Assembly: GCF_007827045.1 (NCBI RefSeq)
Contig: NZ_RPFW01000004.1
Location: 62,001-126,000, forward strand
Direction: 5' to 3'
Origin: Trebonia kvetii
Lineage (GTDB): Bacteria; Actinomycetota; Actinomycetes; Streptosporangiales; Streptosporangiaceae
Length of the DNA stretch: 64,000 bases
Each line of letters begins with the position of its first letter. Positions within the stretch are counted from its first letter, which is position 1. Both the position numbers and the translations under genes were made by a program. The notes beneath the pieces are model-generated. The model made no database searches. It was given only the letters and a program-made list of their open reading frames with translations, and was not told where the DNA came from. Below, piece after piece: positions 51,121 to 58,618 of this stretch.

Positions 51121-51804
51121 CTAGGCGTCCAGGTGATCGAGGTCCGCGTCCGGCAGGTCGTGCACCTGCTGGGTCGTGATGTCCAGGTGGAATCCGTCCG
51201 CGCCCACCGCGGTCACGGCGGACCGCGGGACGAGCACTGCCTTGCGGTTCCACAGGTGCCCGGCCCGGACGAGCACGAAGGCCACGCGCCCCGTGGCGGA
51301 GTCAACGACGATTCCCTCCACGTGCCCGATGTCGCCGTCCTTCGCATGCGCGTGCTGACCGCGGGCCACCTCATCCTCGCCGGGCAGCCGATCCGGGACG
51401 ATGTCGACGGTTGACTCCTGCCCTTCACCGCGATCGGGAGGCAAGCCGGGTCCGCCCAACAGTCCTGGTGGAGCATACTCGGGCCACGAGGCCTCCGAAG
51501 TCCCGGGACGGACCTGGTTGCCCTGGTCTTCGGGGTAGGAGTAGGTCGCCTCCGCGGGATCGAGCCATTCGAACTCCGCCACCGAGCAGCGGAGCTGAAT
51601 CTGGCTCCCGGCGCGCCCGGACCGCTCGCTGTCCACCAGATCGAACGGGACGAGCCTGGCCGGTATCTCCTTGCGTGCCGCCTCGACGACGAGGTGAGTG
51701 ACGACATCATCGCCGGGACTGACGACGAGGCTGGTGAGCTTGCCCGACTCCTTGTCGGCGCAGCGCACATCCGCCCCCAGCAGGAACAACCGCGTCTTAG
51801 ACAT
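51121..51804 (-). CDS. PRC-barrel domain protein
   Basis: A 227-residue protein with two PRC-barrel-like units. The N-terminal unit is about 1-80 (FLLGADVRCADKESGKLTSL) and the C-terminal unit is about 155-227 (GHVEGIVVDSATGRVAFVLV). A Pro/Gly/Glu-rich linker lies between. PRC barrels occur in RNA-processing and photosynthetic proteins and as stand-alone stress proteins in actinobacteria. It faces the sigma operon and is divergent from trpB. Confidence 0.82.
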   Translation of the reverse strand: MSKTRLFLLGADVRCADKESGKLTSLVVSPGDDVVTHLVVEAARKEIPARLVPFDLVDSERSGRAGSQIQLRCSVAEFEWLDPAEATYSYPEDQGNQVRPGTSEASWPEYAPPGLLGGPGLPPDRGEGQESTVDIVPDRLPGEDEVARGQHAHAKDGDIGHVEGIVVDSATGRVAFVLVRAGHLWNRKAVLVPRSAVTAVGADGFHLDITTQQVHDLPDADLDHLDA

Positions 51805-51883
51805 TGCCTTCCCCCTTCGGCATTGCCCTAGCTGAGCTAAGCGTACGTGAGCCGTGACAGAACGTGCCGCCGAGACCGGCGGC

Positions 51884-51934
51884 TTGCGCGGCCACCCTCA
51901 TCCGTTCTATAACTCTCTCATGAGTTCTATAACA
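51884..51934 (+). promoter_or_regulatory. trpB promoter (leaderless) with repeated GTTCTATAAC sites
   Basis: TTGCGC (51884-51889), an 18-base spacer and TATAAC (51908-51913) place +1 at 51920, the A of the trpB ATG, so the message appears leaderless. GTTCTATAAC occurs at 51904-51913 (covering the -10) and at 51924-51933 (inside codons 2-5), 20 bases or two helical turns apart. Each is a near-palindrome (GTT-N4-AAC). They are likely operators for the GntR regulator encoded downstream. Confidence 0.65.
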
Positions 51935-53104
51935 GTTGACGGACGCGCCCAGCAGACCCCAGGCCGGTTCGGCCGCTACGGCGGGCGCTACGTGCCGGAG
52001 TCGCTGGTGCCCGCCTGCCAGGCAGTCGCGGATGAGTTCGCCAGGGCATGGTCAGATCCCGGGTTCCGCGGCAGCCTCGCCGGGCTGCTCTCGGTCTACG
52101 CGGGCCGCCCGACGCCGCTGACCCCGGCCCTGCGGCTGTCTGCCGAACTCGACGTGACCGTCCTGCTCAAGCGGGAAGACCTGACCCACACCGGCTCCCA
52201 CAAGATCAACAACGTGATGGGGCAGGCGCTGCTTGCCCGCCGCATGGGGCGCGCGCGGCTGATCGCGGAGACCGGCGCCGGCATGCACGGGGTCGCGACC
52301 GCGACGGCGGGCGCCCTGCTCGGCCTGCCGGTGAAGGTCTTCATGGGGGAGCGTGACGTGGAACGCCAGGCGCATAACGTGTTCCGCATGCGGCTGCTCG
52401 GCGCCGAGGTCGTCCCGGTGAGCACCGGCAGCCGCACGCTCAAGGACGCGACAAGCGAGGCGATGCGTCACTGGGTCGCCGACGCCGACGAGGCGTACTA
52501 CTGCGTGGGTTCCGTCATCGGCCCGCACCCCTACCCGATGATGGTGCGCGAGTTCCAGCGCGTCATCGGCGACGAGGCCAGGCGGCAGTGCGCGGCCGAA
52601 CTGCCCGCGGCGGTGCCCGACTACGTCGTCGCCTGCGTCGGCGGCGGCAGCAATGCGGCGGGCACCTTCGCGGGCTTCGTCGGCACGGCGGCGAAGCTCG
52701 TGGGCGTCGAGGCCGAGGGCGGCGCGGGCGCATCGAACGGCGAGATCGGCGTGCTGCACGGCTTCCAGTCGCTGTTCCTGCAGGACGAAGACGGGCATAT
52801 CGAGGAGGCGCACTCGATGGCAGCCGGGCTGGATTACCCGGGCGTCGGCCCCGAGCACGCGCACCTGCGGGACCTGGGGCGCGCCCGCTATGTCACGGTG
52901 TCCGACGCCGAGGCGATCGCGGCAGCCGTGCGCCTGGCACGGACGGAGGGCATCCTGCCCGCGATCGAGTCGGCGCACGCCCTGGCCTGGGTGATCCGCG
53001 CGGCCGGGACCTCAGACCTGCCAGCCGGCTCGACCGTCCTCGTCACGCTCTCCGGGCGCGGCGACAAGGACGTCGCCACCCTCATGGCGGAGACGGAGCT
53101 GTGA
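51920..53104 (+). CDS. trpB: Tryptophan synthase beta chain
   Basis: Joins indole and serine to make tryptophan. It starts like other TrpB proteins (GRFGRYGGRYVPESL). The PLP lysine is in LTHTGSHKINN, with GAGMHGVATATAGA and CVGGGSNAAGTFAGF as cofactor-binding parts; SGRGDKD is at the end. ATG 51920 gives 394 residues and fits a leaderless promoter; a GTG at 51854 would add 22 unrelated residues. It sits outside a full trp operon, with trpA and a GntR regulator, so it may serve a special purpose. Confidence 0.94.
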   Translation: MSSITVDGRAQQTPGRFGRYGGRYVPESLVPACQAVADEFARAWSDPGFRGSLAGLLSVYAGRPTPLTPALRLSAELDVTVLLKREDLTHTGSHKINNVMGQALLARRMGRARLIAETGAGMHGVATATAGALLGLPVKVFMGERDVERQAHNVFRMRLLGAEVVPVSTGSRTLKDATSEAMRHWVADADEAYYCVGSVIGPHPYPMMVREFQRVIGDEARRQCAAELPAAVPDYVVACVGGGSNAAGTFAGFVGTAAKLVGVEAEGGAGASNGEIGVLHGFQSLFLQDEDGHIEEAHSMAAGLDYPGVGPEHAHLRDLGRARYVTVSDAEAIAAAVRLARTEGILPAIESAHALAWVIRAAGTSDLPAGSTVLVTLSGRGDKDVATLMAETEL

Positions 53105-53826
53105 CCAAGCTGCTGATGCCCTACATCACCGGCGGCGTGCGGCCGGACTGGACCGCCTACCTGACCGCGTTCGAGGACGCGGGCGCGGACATGATTGAGG
53201 TCGGGCTGCCGTTCTCCGACCCGACCGTGGACGGCCCGACCATCCAGGAGGCGTCAGACACCGCGCTCGCCCGCGGCGCCACCCCCGCCGCTGTCCTGGC
53301 GGACCTCGCCGCGATCCGCGTCGGCATCCCGCTCATCGCGAGCACCTACGCCAACATCGCGCTGCGGCCGGGCTTCGCCGCGGCGCTGCGGGCCGCGCGG
53401 ATCAGCGGGCTGATCGTGCCCGATCTCCCGGTCGACGAACTGGCCGGGCTGAGCGTGCCGGGCATCGAGGTCAGCCTGCTCGCGTCGCCCGCGACGCCGG
53501 ATGACCGGCTCGCCGAGATCGGGCGGCGCAGCCAGGGCTTCGTCTACGTCATCTCGGTCATGGGCACCACTGGCGAGCGCGACCGGCTGGCCCCGTCCGC
53601 CGCGGCGCTCGCCGCCCGGGTCAGGCAGGCCACAGAACTGCCTGTCCTGCTCGGCTTCGGGATATCCACCCCCGAGCAGGCGGCCGAGGCGGCGGCGGTC
53701 GCCGACGGGGTCATCGTCGGCGCGGCCGTCATGCGTCGCGTCCTGGACGGCGCGGGCCCGGCCGAGGCGGGCGCCTTCGTGGCGTCACTGCGGGCCGCGC
53801 TTTCCCGCCCGGCCGGCGTGGGATGA
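53101..53826 (+). CDS. trpA: Tryptophan synthase alpha chain
   Basis: Cleaves indole-3-glycerol phosphate to indole. The catalytic Glu is in DMIEVGLPFSDP and the Asp in PTVDGPTIQ. The phosphate-binding GFGISTPEQA is near the end. It is 241 residues, about 20-25 shorter than most TrpA, with a brief N-terminus (TKLLMPYITGG). GTG overlaps the trpB stop (GTGA), matching the equal subunit need of the complex. Confidence 0.93.
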   Translation: MTKLLMPYITGGVRPDWTAYLTAFEDAGADMIEVGLPFSDPTVDGPTIQEASDTALARGATPAAVLADLAAIRVGIPLIASTYANIALRPGFAAALRAARISGLIVPDLPVDELAGLSVPGIEVSLLASPATPDDRLAEIGRRSQGFVYVISVMGTTGERDRLAPSAAALAARVRQATELPVLLGFGISTPEQAAEAAAVADGVIVGAAVMRRVLDGAGPAEAGAFVASLRAALSRPAGVG

Positions 53827-53885
53827 TCGTCGTTGGCGACGACCGAGGGACGCGGCCCGCCGGGCCAAAAGGCCCGCCAGGGCAT

Positions 53886-53931
53886 CCGGGTCAACCAGGT
53901 CAGCCCGGGTCAACAAGGCCAACCGGGTCAC
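53886..53931 (+). repeat. Tandem CCGGGTCAAC repeats before the GntR gene
   Basis: CCGGGTCAAC at 53886-53895 and 53905-53914, and CCGGGTCAC at 53923-53931, spaced 19 and 18 bases. They lie between trpA and the GntR start and may bind the regulator; if a TTG at 53833 were the start they would instead encode a repetitive N-terminus. Confidence 0.5.
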
Positions 53932-53946
53932 GACGAGGGGAGCGGC

Positions 53947-54699
53947 ATGGCACGCTACCGAGCCATTGCCGCCGACCTTGCCGCGAAGATCCGCGACGGT
54001 CACTACGCGCCAGGCGAGGCACTGCCTGGGCAGCGCGAGCTGAGCACGGCGTACGGGGTCACGCTGATGACGCTGCGCCAGGCGCTGCGGGAGCTGAGCG
54101 ACGAGGGGCTGATCGTCCAGCGGCCGGGCAAGGGCACCTTCGTCGCCCCACTAGACGCGTCGCCGCAGCTGGCGTACCAGCTCGGCTCGTTGCGCAGCTT
54201 TGCCGACGACCTGCGCGAGCAGGGCCACGAGGTCCGTACGACCGTGATCGCCCGCGCGCAGCGCCGCCTGCCCGCGCGCATCGCGGCGCGGCTGCGGGTC
54301 CGCGAGACCGAGACGGGGCTGCGGCTGGAGCGGGTCCGCGCGTTCGCCGGCCGCCGCGCGATCCATCAGGTCTCCTGGGTTCGCGAGCCGCATGCGGAAC
54401 GGTTGCATGACGTCGATTTCACCGCCACGTCGCTGTACGCGGCCCTGACCGAGGCGGGGGCCGTGGTGGCCCGGGCGTCGGAGACGATCCGGCCGGAGGT
54501 GCTCGGGGCGGACGTGGCCAGGCACCTGGACGAGGACGAGGGCGCGCCGGTGCTTGTCAGCGACCGCGTCACGTACGGGCCGGACGGGACGGCCCTGGTG
54601 ACGGACCGGGCGACCATCCTGGGCAGCATGATGCAGATCACCGCGGAACGCGCCGCCACCGAACTATCCCTGCACTGGGGAGCGACGCCGCCGCCTTGA
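53947..54699 (+). CDS. GntR-family regulator of the HutC/UTRA type
   Basis: A 250-residue regulator. The winged HTH (about 1-70; RDGHYAPGEALPGQRELSTA, then LRQALRELSDEGLIVQRPGK) joins a UTRA ligand domain (about 90-245). ATG 53947 is chosen because GGGGAG lies just upstream and the fold begins at once. It is downstream of trpA in the same direction. The GTTCTATAAC pair at the trpB promoter is its probable site, so the trp genes may respond to a UTRA ligand rather than to tryptophan by attenuation. Confidence 0.9.
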   Translation: MARYRAIAADLAAKIRDGHYAPGEALPGQRELSTAYGVTLMTLRQALRELSDEGLIVQRPGKGTFVAPLDASPQLAYQLGSLRSFADDLREQGHEVRTTVIARAQRRLPARIAARLRVRETETGLRLERVRAFAGRRAIHQVSWVREPHAERLHDVDFTATSLYAALTEAGAVVARASETIRPEVLGADVARHLDEDEGAPVLVSDRVTYGPDGTALVTDRATILGSMMQITAERAATELSLHWGATPPP

Positions 54700-54702
54700 G
54701 CC

Positions 54703-55149
54703 TTATACCGACACCACGGTCATGACCGTCTGGCCGATCCTGATCTTGTCTCGTTTCTTCAGCAGCTGGACGGAAAGGATCGGACGCCCGTTGAGCGTGG
54801 TGCCGTTGGTGGAGTCGAGGTCCTCGACGTACCACAGGCCGCGAACGGTCAGGAAGCGGGCGTGCTGGCCAGAGGCGAAGTCGTCGTCGATCGTGAGCCT
54901 GCCTTCACGGCCGACGGTGAAGTCCGCACGGAAGGTGTGCCGCTGTTCTCCGAGCTGGATGACCAGGGACCTGCCGGAAGGCGCGTCAGTGAGCGTGCCG
55001 CCAGTTTGCCCCGCCACGGCGGTCACCGCGGCCTTCCACGCTTGCCGTTCCTGTTTGGTGAGGTCCTCCCACAGGAGGGCAGGGGTGGGAAGGGCGGCCC
55101 GGTAGGCTTCGTAGGCAACTTGCGCGAGGCGCTCAATGAGGGTGGCCAC
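54703..55149 (-). CDS. FHA-domain protein
   Basis: A 148-residue protein. The N-terminal part (about 1-50) is helical (LIERLAQVAYEAYRAALPTP, then EDLTKQERQAW). The C-terminal FHA domain (about 75-148) has VGREGRLTI, the HARF equivalent of the SxxH region, and DLDSTNGTTLNG. FHA domains bind phosphothreonine, so it is a natural partner for the Ser/Thr kinase fusion encoded upstream on the same strand (240-base gap). GTG 55149 is chosen; the frame upstream has no family character. Confidence 0.88.
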   Translation of the reverse strand: MATLIERLAQVAYEAYRAALPTPALLWEDLTKQERQAWKAAVTAVAGQTGGTLTDAPSGRSLVIQLGEQRHTFRADFTVGREGRLTIDDDFASGQHARFLTVRGLWYVEDLDSTNGTTLNGRPILSVQLLKKRDKIRIGQTVMTVVSV

Positions 55150-55279
55150 CCATTGATAATGCCAGCATTTCCGGCGCTGTTTAAAGGCGCGCGCGAATGA
55201 GAAATCCATTACCGCTCGGGCGACTGGCACTTCCGGCAGGTTCCTTTGGCTGACAGTTCACAACGCACCCGTTGTGCGC

Positions 55280-55365
55280 ACGCCAACCACGCGATGGCCA
55301 AGCTGGGCGCCAGGGACCGCGCCCAGCTCGTGGTCTTCGCCTACCAGGCCGGCCTCACCCGCTGA
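55280..55365 (+). pseudogene. C-terminal remnant of a LuxR-type response regulator
   Basis: The frame ending at the TGA 55363-55365 encodes NHAMAKLGARDRAQLVVFAY followed by QAGLTR, which matches the last helix and tail of NarL/FixJ-type HTH domains. No start, receiver domain or recognition helix lies upstream. This is the only coding trace in the 240-base gap between the FHA and kinase genes; it marks a past insertion or deletion there. Confidence 0.6.
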
Positions 55366-55389
55366 TGCGGCACCCGCCTGCGGCGCCGT

Positions 55390-57885
55390 TCACAGCTGAG
55401 CGCGGATATCGCGCAAGGCAAGCCGCATTTCCCCGGCCGTGGCGAAGCGGTCACGGCTGGCCGGAGCGCATGCCTTGACGAGGAATTCCGCGAGATCGGC
55501 GCCGAGATCGGAGCGGGAGGTTCGCGGATCGATCACCACTCCGTCGAGCACCGGCATCGCATTCGGATACGGGTGACTGCCGTTGCAGAGCAGTTGGTAC
55601 AGCAGCACGCCGACCGCGAACAGGTCGGTGGAAACGTCCCAGTGCGTGAGGTCGGCGTCCGGCGGCTGATAGGGCGGCGTGCCCGACTGCGTGTGCACCG
55701 GGTCGCCGAATCGGGAAGCGATGTTGAAGTCAAGGAGCTTCGCTCCCGCTCGCGACAGCATGACGTTGCGCGGTTTGATGTCGCGGTGGATCAGTCCGGG
55801 GTGGAAGGCGACGAGCGCCTCGAGCAGGTCGAGTGCGACGTCCAGGGCCTCCCGGTCGCGGAGATTCCGCTTGCCCGTGACGAACTCCTCCAGGGACTCC
55901 CCGTCAATGAACTCGGTGATGAGATACCACTCGCCCGAGCCCGTCTGGCCGGCCCAGAAGACCTCCACCACGTTGCGGTGATGGATTTCCCGCAGCGCGC
56001 CGATCTCGCGGCGCACCGCCTCGTGCCCGGCGGCGGTGTTGAAGAGCTTGAGCGCTCGCTCCTTGCCCTCGACCTCATCGCGAACCCGGTAGACCTTCGA
56101 GAACCCGCCCTGCCCGAGCACTCGGAGGATCTCGAACCGGTCGTCGATGACGTCACCCGCGGCGTACTCGGCGGCCCCGGTCCCTGCCGTGGATCGCATC
56201 CCCGCCGTGTCCGGCTTGGAGAGCACCTGGCCGCTGGCGAGCTGCGTGGTGGCGGCCAGTACCGCAGTGCGCCCGGGAGGGCGGAACGGGCGGGTGGCGC
56301 GCGCGGTTCCCGCGCCGGCGGAATTCCCGCGCACGTGCGCGATGCCGCCGACCGCGTACATGAGGCACGGGTGCAGCACGTAGGTGTCCACGTCCGGCGG
56401 GAAGTGAAACTGCTCGACGTCGCCCATGGAGTAGAAGCGGCGCTGCCCTGACTCGTCGACGTAGCCGAGCAGCCCGTTCTGCCACAGGACGGAGGCGAGG
56501 TGCGTCGTCTTCTCGAAGTGCAGATCCGCCACATCCTGCAGTGCGGCGAGGTCACCGCGGGAGAACCGGTCGACGCCCATCATCCGGACGAACGAGCGCA
56601 CGTCCTCCTGCACCCCGCTGATATAGGCCTGGGTGCTGGTGAACAACTCGGAGTAGTCCTGCAGCGCGGCGTTCTCCGGCATCAGGTCCGAGGAGATCTG
56701 GTTGGCGCACTGCGCGAGCTGGGAATCCCCGAACCGCTTGGCGCTGCGTTGCACCACCCCCTCCAGGGCGTCCGTGGGGATGCCCTCGCGGCCAGCCTGC
56801 TTCTGGCGCAACACCTCCTCGCTCAGCTCATTGCCAAGCGAGATGATGTCGCGCGGTATCAGCCTCGTATGGCTGAGCAGGTAGTCCTCGATCGACGCGT
56901 CCCCGTTGGGCCCCGGCCAGCTGCCGTTGACCCCGAGCCAGTCGTGGATCGTCGGATGACCGGTGGTGGAGCGCCGCATCAGCAGCGACACCGGCAGCCG
57001 CCGCAGCTTCTGCTCGAGCAGGTAGAGCAGCGAACTGCGGTCCCAGGTCAAGACGCGGATGTGCGGCTCGTTGTAATACCGCGGCGCGTGCTCAGAGCGG
57101 TACACCGACGACATCACGATGTCGCGGATGCAGACGACAACATGCAGCCGGCCGCCCAGCTTGTGATCGCGGAGCAGCCGCATCACCTGGTAGAACAGCC
57201 CCTCCTGGCACTTCAGCCAGTACATCGGCGCGTGGCTGAATTCCTCGTCTATCGCGTCGAGGTAGAAGTAAATCGGCTTGCACTGGCTGAGTATCTCGCC
57301 GAGCAGGTCCTCAAGGTCGTCCCACAGCGGATTATCGAGGTACGTGGACAGCTGATGGGCGTTGTGCTGCTGATTGATGATGTCGCGGACTTCGCTGTAG
57401 ATCGACCGCGGCCGGCGGAAATCACCGAGCAGCCGCCCGTATGACTGCTCGATCTCGGCGGCCTGCTCGTCGCGCACCTGCGGCCGCAACTCGGGATGAC
57501 GGAGCAAATGCGAGACCAGCGACCGCATGATCGCGCGCTCCCAGATCTGCATCCACTTCTCGACAAGGACGCGATCGGAGAACCACTGGCACGCCTTCAC
57601 GATGACTTCCGTCTTCGGCAGGCTCTGCTGCGGCGGACTGGCGTAGACGGAATCCTGATGTGCCTGGAAATCCTGGAGGCGTCGCAGGTAGACCGTCTTG
57701 CCGGCGCCGAGTTTTCCCACGATCACGCGCACTTTGGAGTCGTTCGCGCGAGTGGCGAGATGGCCGTACGCAGGATTGCCGCCGAAATCGACGAACTCAC
57801 TGATCAAGTCCTCGATGTCGGCCCGCGACCCGTCCGGGTTGCCAAAGGGGCCCACGGGGTCAAGCCGACGTCGTCTGGTACTCAT
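55390..57885 (-). CDS. P-loop ATPase fused to Ser/Thr kinase
   Basis: An 831-residue fusion. The N-terminal ATPase has Walker A GKLGAGKT (57-64) and Walker B YFYLDAIDEE (206-215), then helical and winged-helix-like parts (about 280-520) and a Thr/Pro-rich linker. The kinase starts at about 582: Gly loop GQGGFSKVY (590-598), K613, E627, HRDIKPRNV (700-708), DFN at 719-721 in place of DFG, and TPPYQPPD for the APE region. There is no membrane segment. ATG 57885 follows GAGGAGGGGG. DFN-type kinases occur, by recollection, in phage-defence proteins such as PglW; a defence or stress-signalling role is inferred. Confidence 0.87.
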   Translation of the reverse strand: MSTRRRRLDPVGPFGNPDGSRADIEDLISEFVDFGGNPAYGHLATRANDSKVRVIVGKLGAGKTVYLRRLQDFQAHQDSVYASPPQQSLPKTEVIVKACQWFSDRVLVEKWMQIWERAIMRSLVSHLLRHPELRPQVRDEQAAEIEQSYGRLLGDFRRPRSIYSEVRDIINQQHNAHQLSTYLDNPLWDDLEDLLGEILSQCKPIYFYLDAIDEEFSHAPMYWLKCQEGLFYQVMRLLRDHKLGGRLHVVVCIRDIVMSSVYRSEHAPRYYNEPHIRVLTWDRSSLLYLLEQKLRRLPVSLLMRRSTTGHPTIHDWLGVNGSWPGPNGDASIEDYLLSHTRLIPRDIISLGNELSEEVLRQKQAGREGIPTDALEGVVQRSAKRFGDSQLAQCANQISSDLMPENAALQDYSELFTSTQAYISGVQEDVRSFVRMMGVDRFSRGDLAALQDVADLHFEKTTHLASVLWQNGLLGYVDESGQRRFYSMGDVEQFHFPPDVDTYVLHPCLMYAVGGIAHVRGNSAGAGTARATRPFRPPGRTAVLAATTQLASGQVLSKPDTAGMRSTAGTGAAEYAAGDVIDDRFEILRVLGQGGFSKVYRVRDEVEGKERALKLFNTAAGHEAVRREIGALREIHHRNVVEVFWAGQTGSGEWYLITEFIDGESLEEFVTGKRNLRDREALDVALDLLEALVAFHPGLIHRDIKPRNVMLSRAGAKLLDFNIASRFGDPVHTQSGTPPYQPPDADLTHWDVSTDLFAVGVLLYQLLCNGSHPYPNAMPVLDGVVIDPRTSRSDLGADLAEFLVKACAPASRDRFATAGEMRLALRDIRAQL

Positions 57886-57966
57886 CCCCCTCCTCGCCCG
57901 AATCGTAGCGCTCTGTAAGAGAAAGGGCCACGATGAAGTCTCCAGAGCACAATAGGCGAAGATGTC

Positions 57967-57981
57967 CATCCCGAACGGTTG
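57967..57981 (+). repeat. Short copy of dispersed motif CATCCCGAACGGTTG
   Basis: Fifteen bases identical to the core of the 17016 element, about 80 bases upstream of the kinase gene start and in a noncoding stretch. Confidence 0.5.
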
Positions 57982-58011
57982 GTGGTTTTAATTCCCGGTT
58001 ACCGGTGCCCG

Positions 58012-58512
58012 CTAGGCAATATCGATAAGCTCCACGGTCACACTCGTCACGTCCCCCACGTCGAGCCCCTGGGCCTGGCGAACCGGCCTCTTGACCGGAA
58101 GCACGTAGCTACCCCCGCTGTCAGGGAAGATCGACGTGGTCCACGTGCTGCTCCCGATGGTCACCCGGACCCGCAGCGACCCGAAGCCGCGACGCAACCC
58201 GCCGGCCAGATCCCGGATCTCCTCGGACTCGTCGGCCGGCAGGCTGACGAAGACCCAGGTATCGGCACGCCGCGCATCCCAGAGCCACAACTCGCCATCG
58301 AAGATGATCTGCACCGGCTCAGCTTCCCACGCCACCCTCGTAGCAGCCGTGCATGTTGCCAAGCGCCAACATTCACAGCTGAACTGTAAATGTTGCAGGA
58401 CGGCAACATCGGTGCCCGCGTCAATTACCTGGGAGCCGACGATGATCACCTCAGGCCTGCCGATGATCTGGCAGGCGGTGCGGATCGCGTGCTCAAGCTG
58501 GTCGCGGCGCAT
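58012..58512 (-). pseudogene. Chimeric frame: nucleotidyltransferase N-terminus joined to DUF1905 protein
   Basis: Its first 30 or so residues (MRRDQLEHAIRTACQIIGRP, then VIIVGSQ) look like the start of a nucleotidyltransferase-type protein (DUF6036-like), which then breaks off. From about residue 60, a DUF1905 domain runs to the end (GELWLWDARRADTWVFVSLP, FGSLRVRVTIGSSTW, YVLPVKRPVRQAQGLDVGD). The join (58353-58409) carries nested inverted repeats. The DUF1905 part could still be made from a GTG at 58335; as a whole this looks like a deletion fusion, and it is not certain that it is dead. Confidence 0.55.
58353..58409. repeat. Nested inverted repeats at the chimeric join
   Basis: The outer arms are ATGTTGCC (58353-58360) and GGCAACAT (58402-58409). 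The inner arms AACATTCACAG (58368-58378) and CTGTAAATGTT (58384-58394) differ at one base and enclose 5 bases. Together they can fold into one long hairpin. Confidence 0.6.
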
Positions 58513-58618
58513 TGGTCATCCCCTGGAGTACGGCCTGCCGCTCTTCTTGGGGAAGCAGCCCTCCCATGGGGGACACTTCGCGCATAGATAAGAAACTTTG
58601 CCGGAGAGGAATGGGCGG

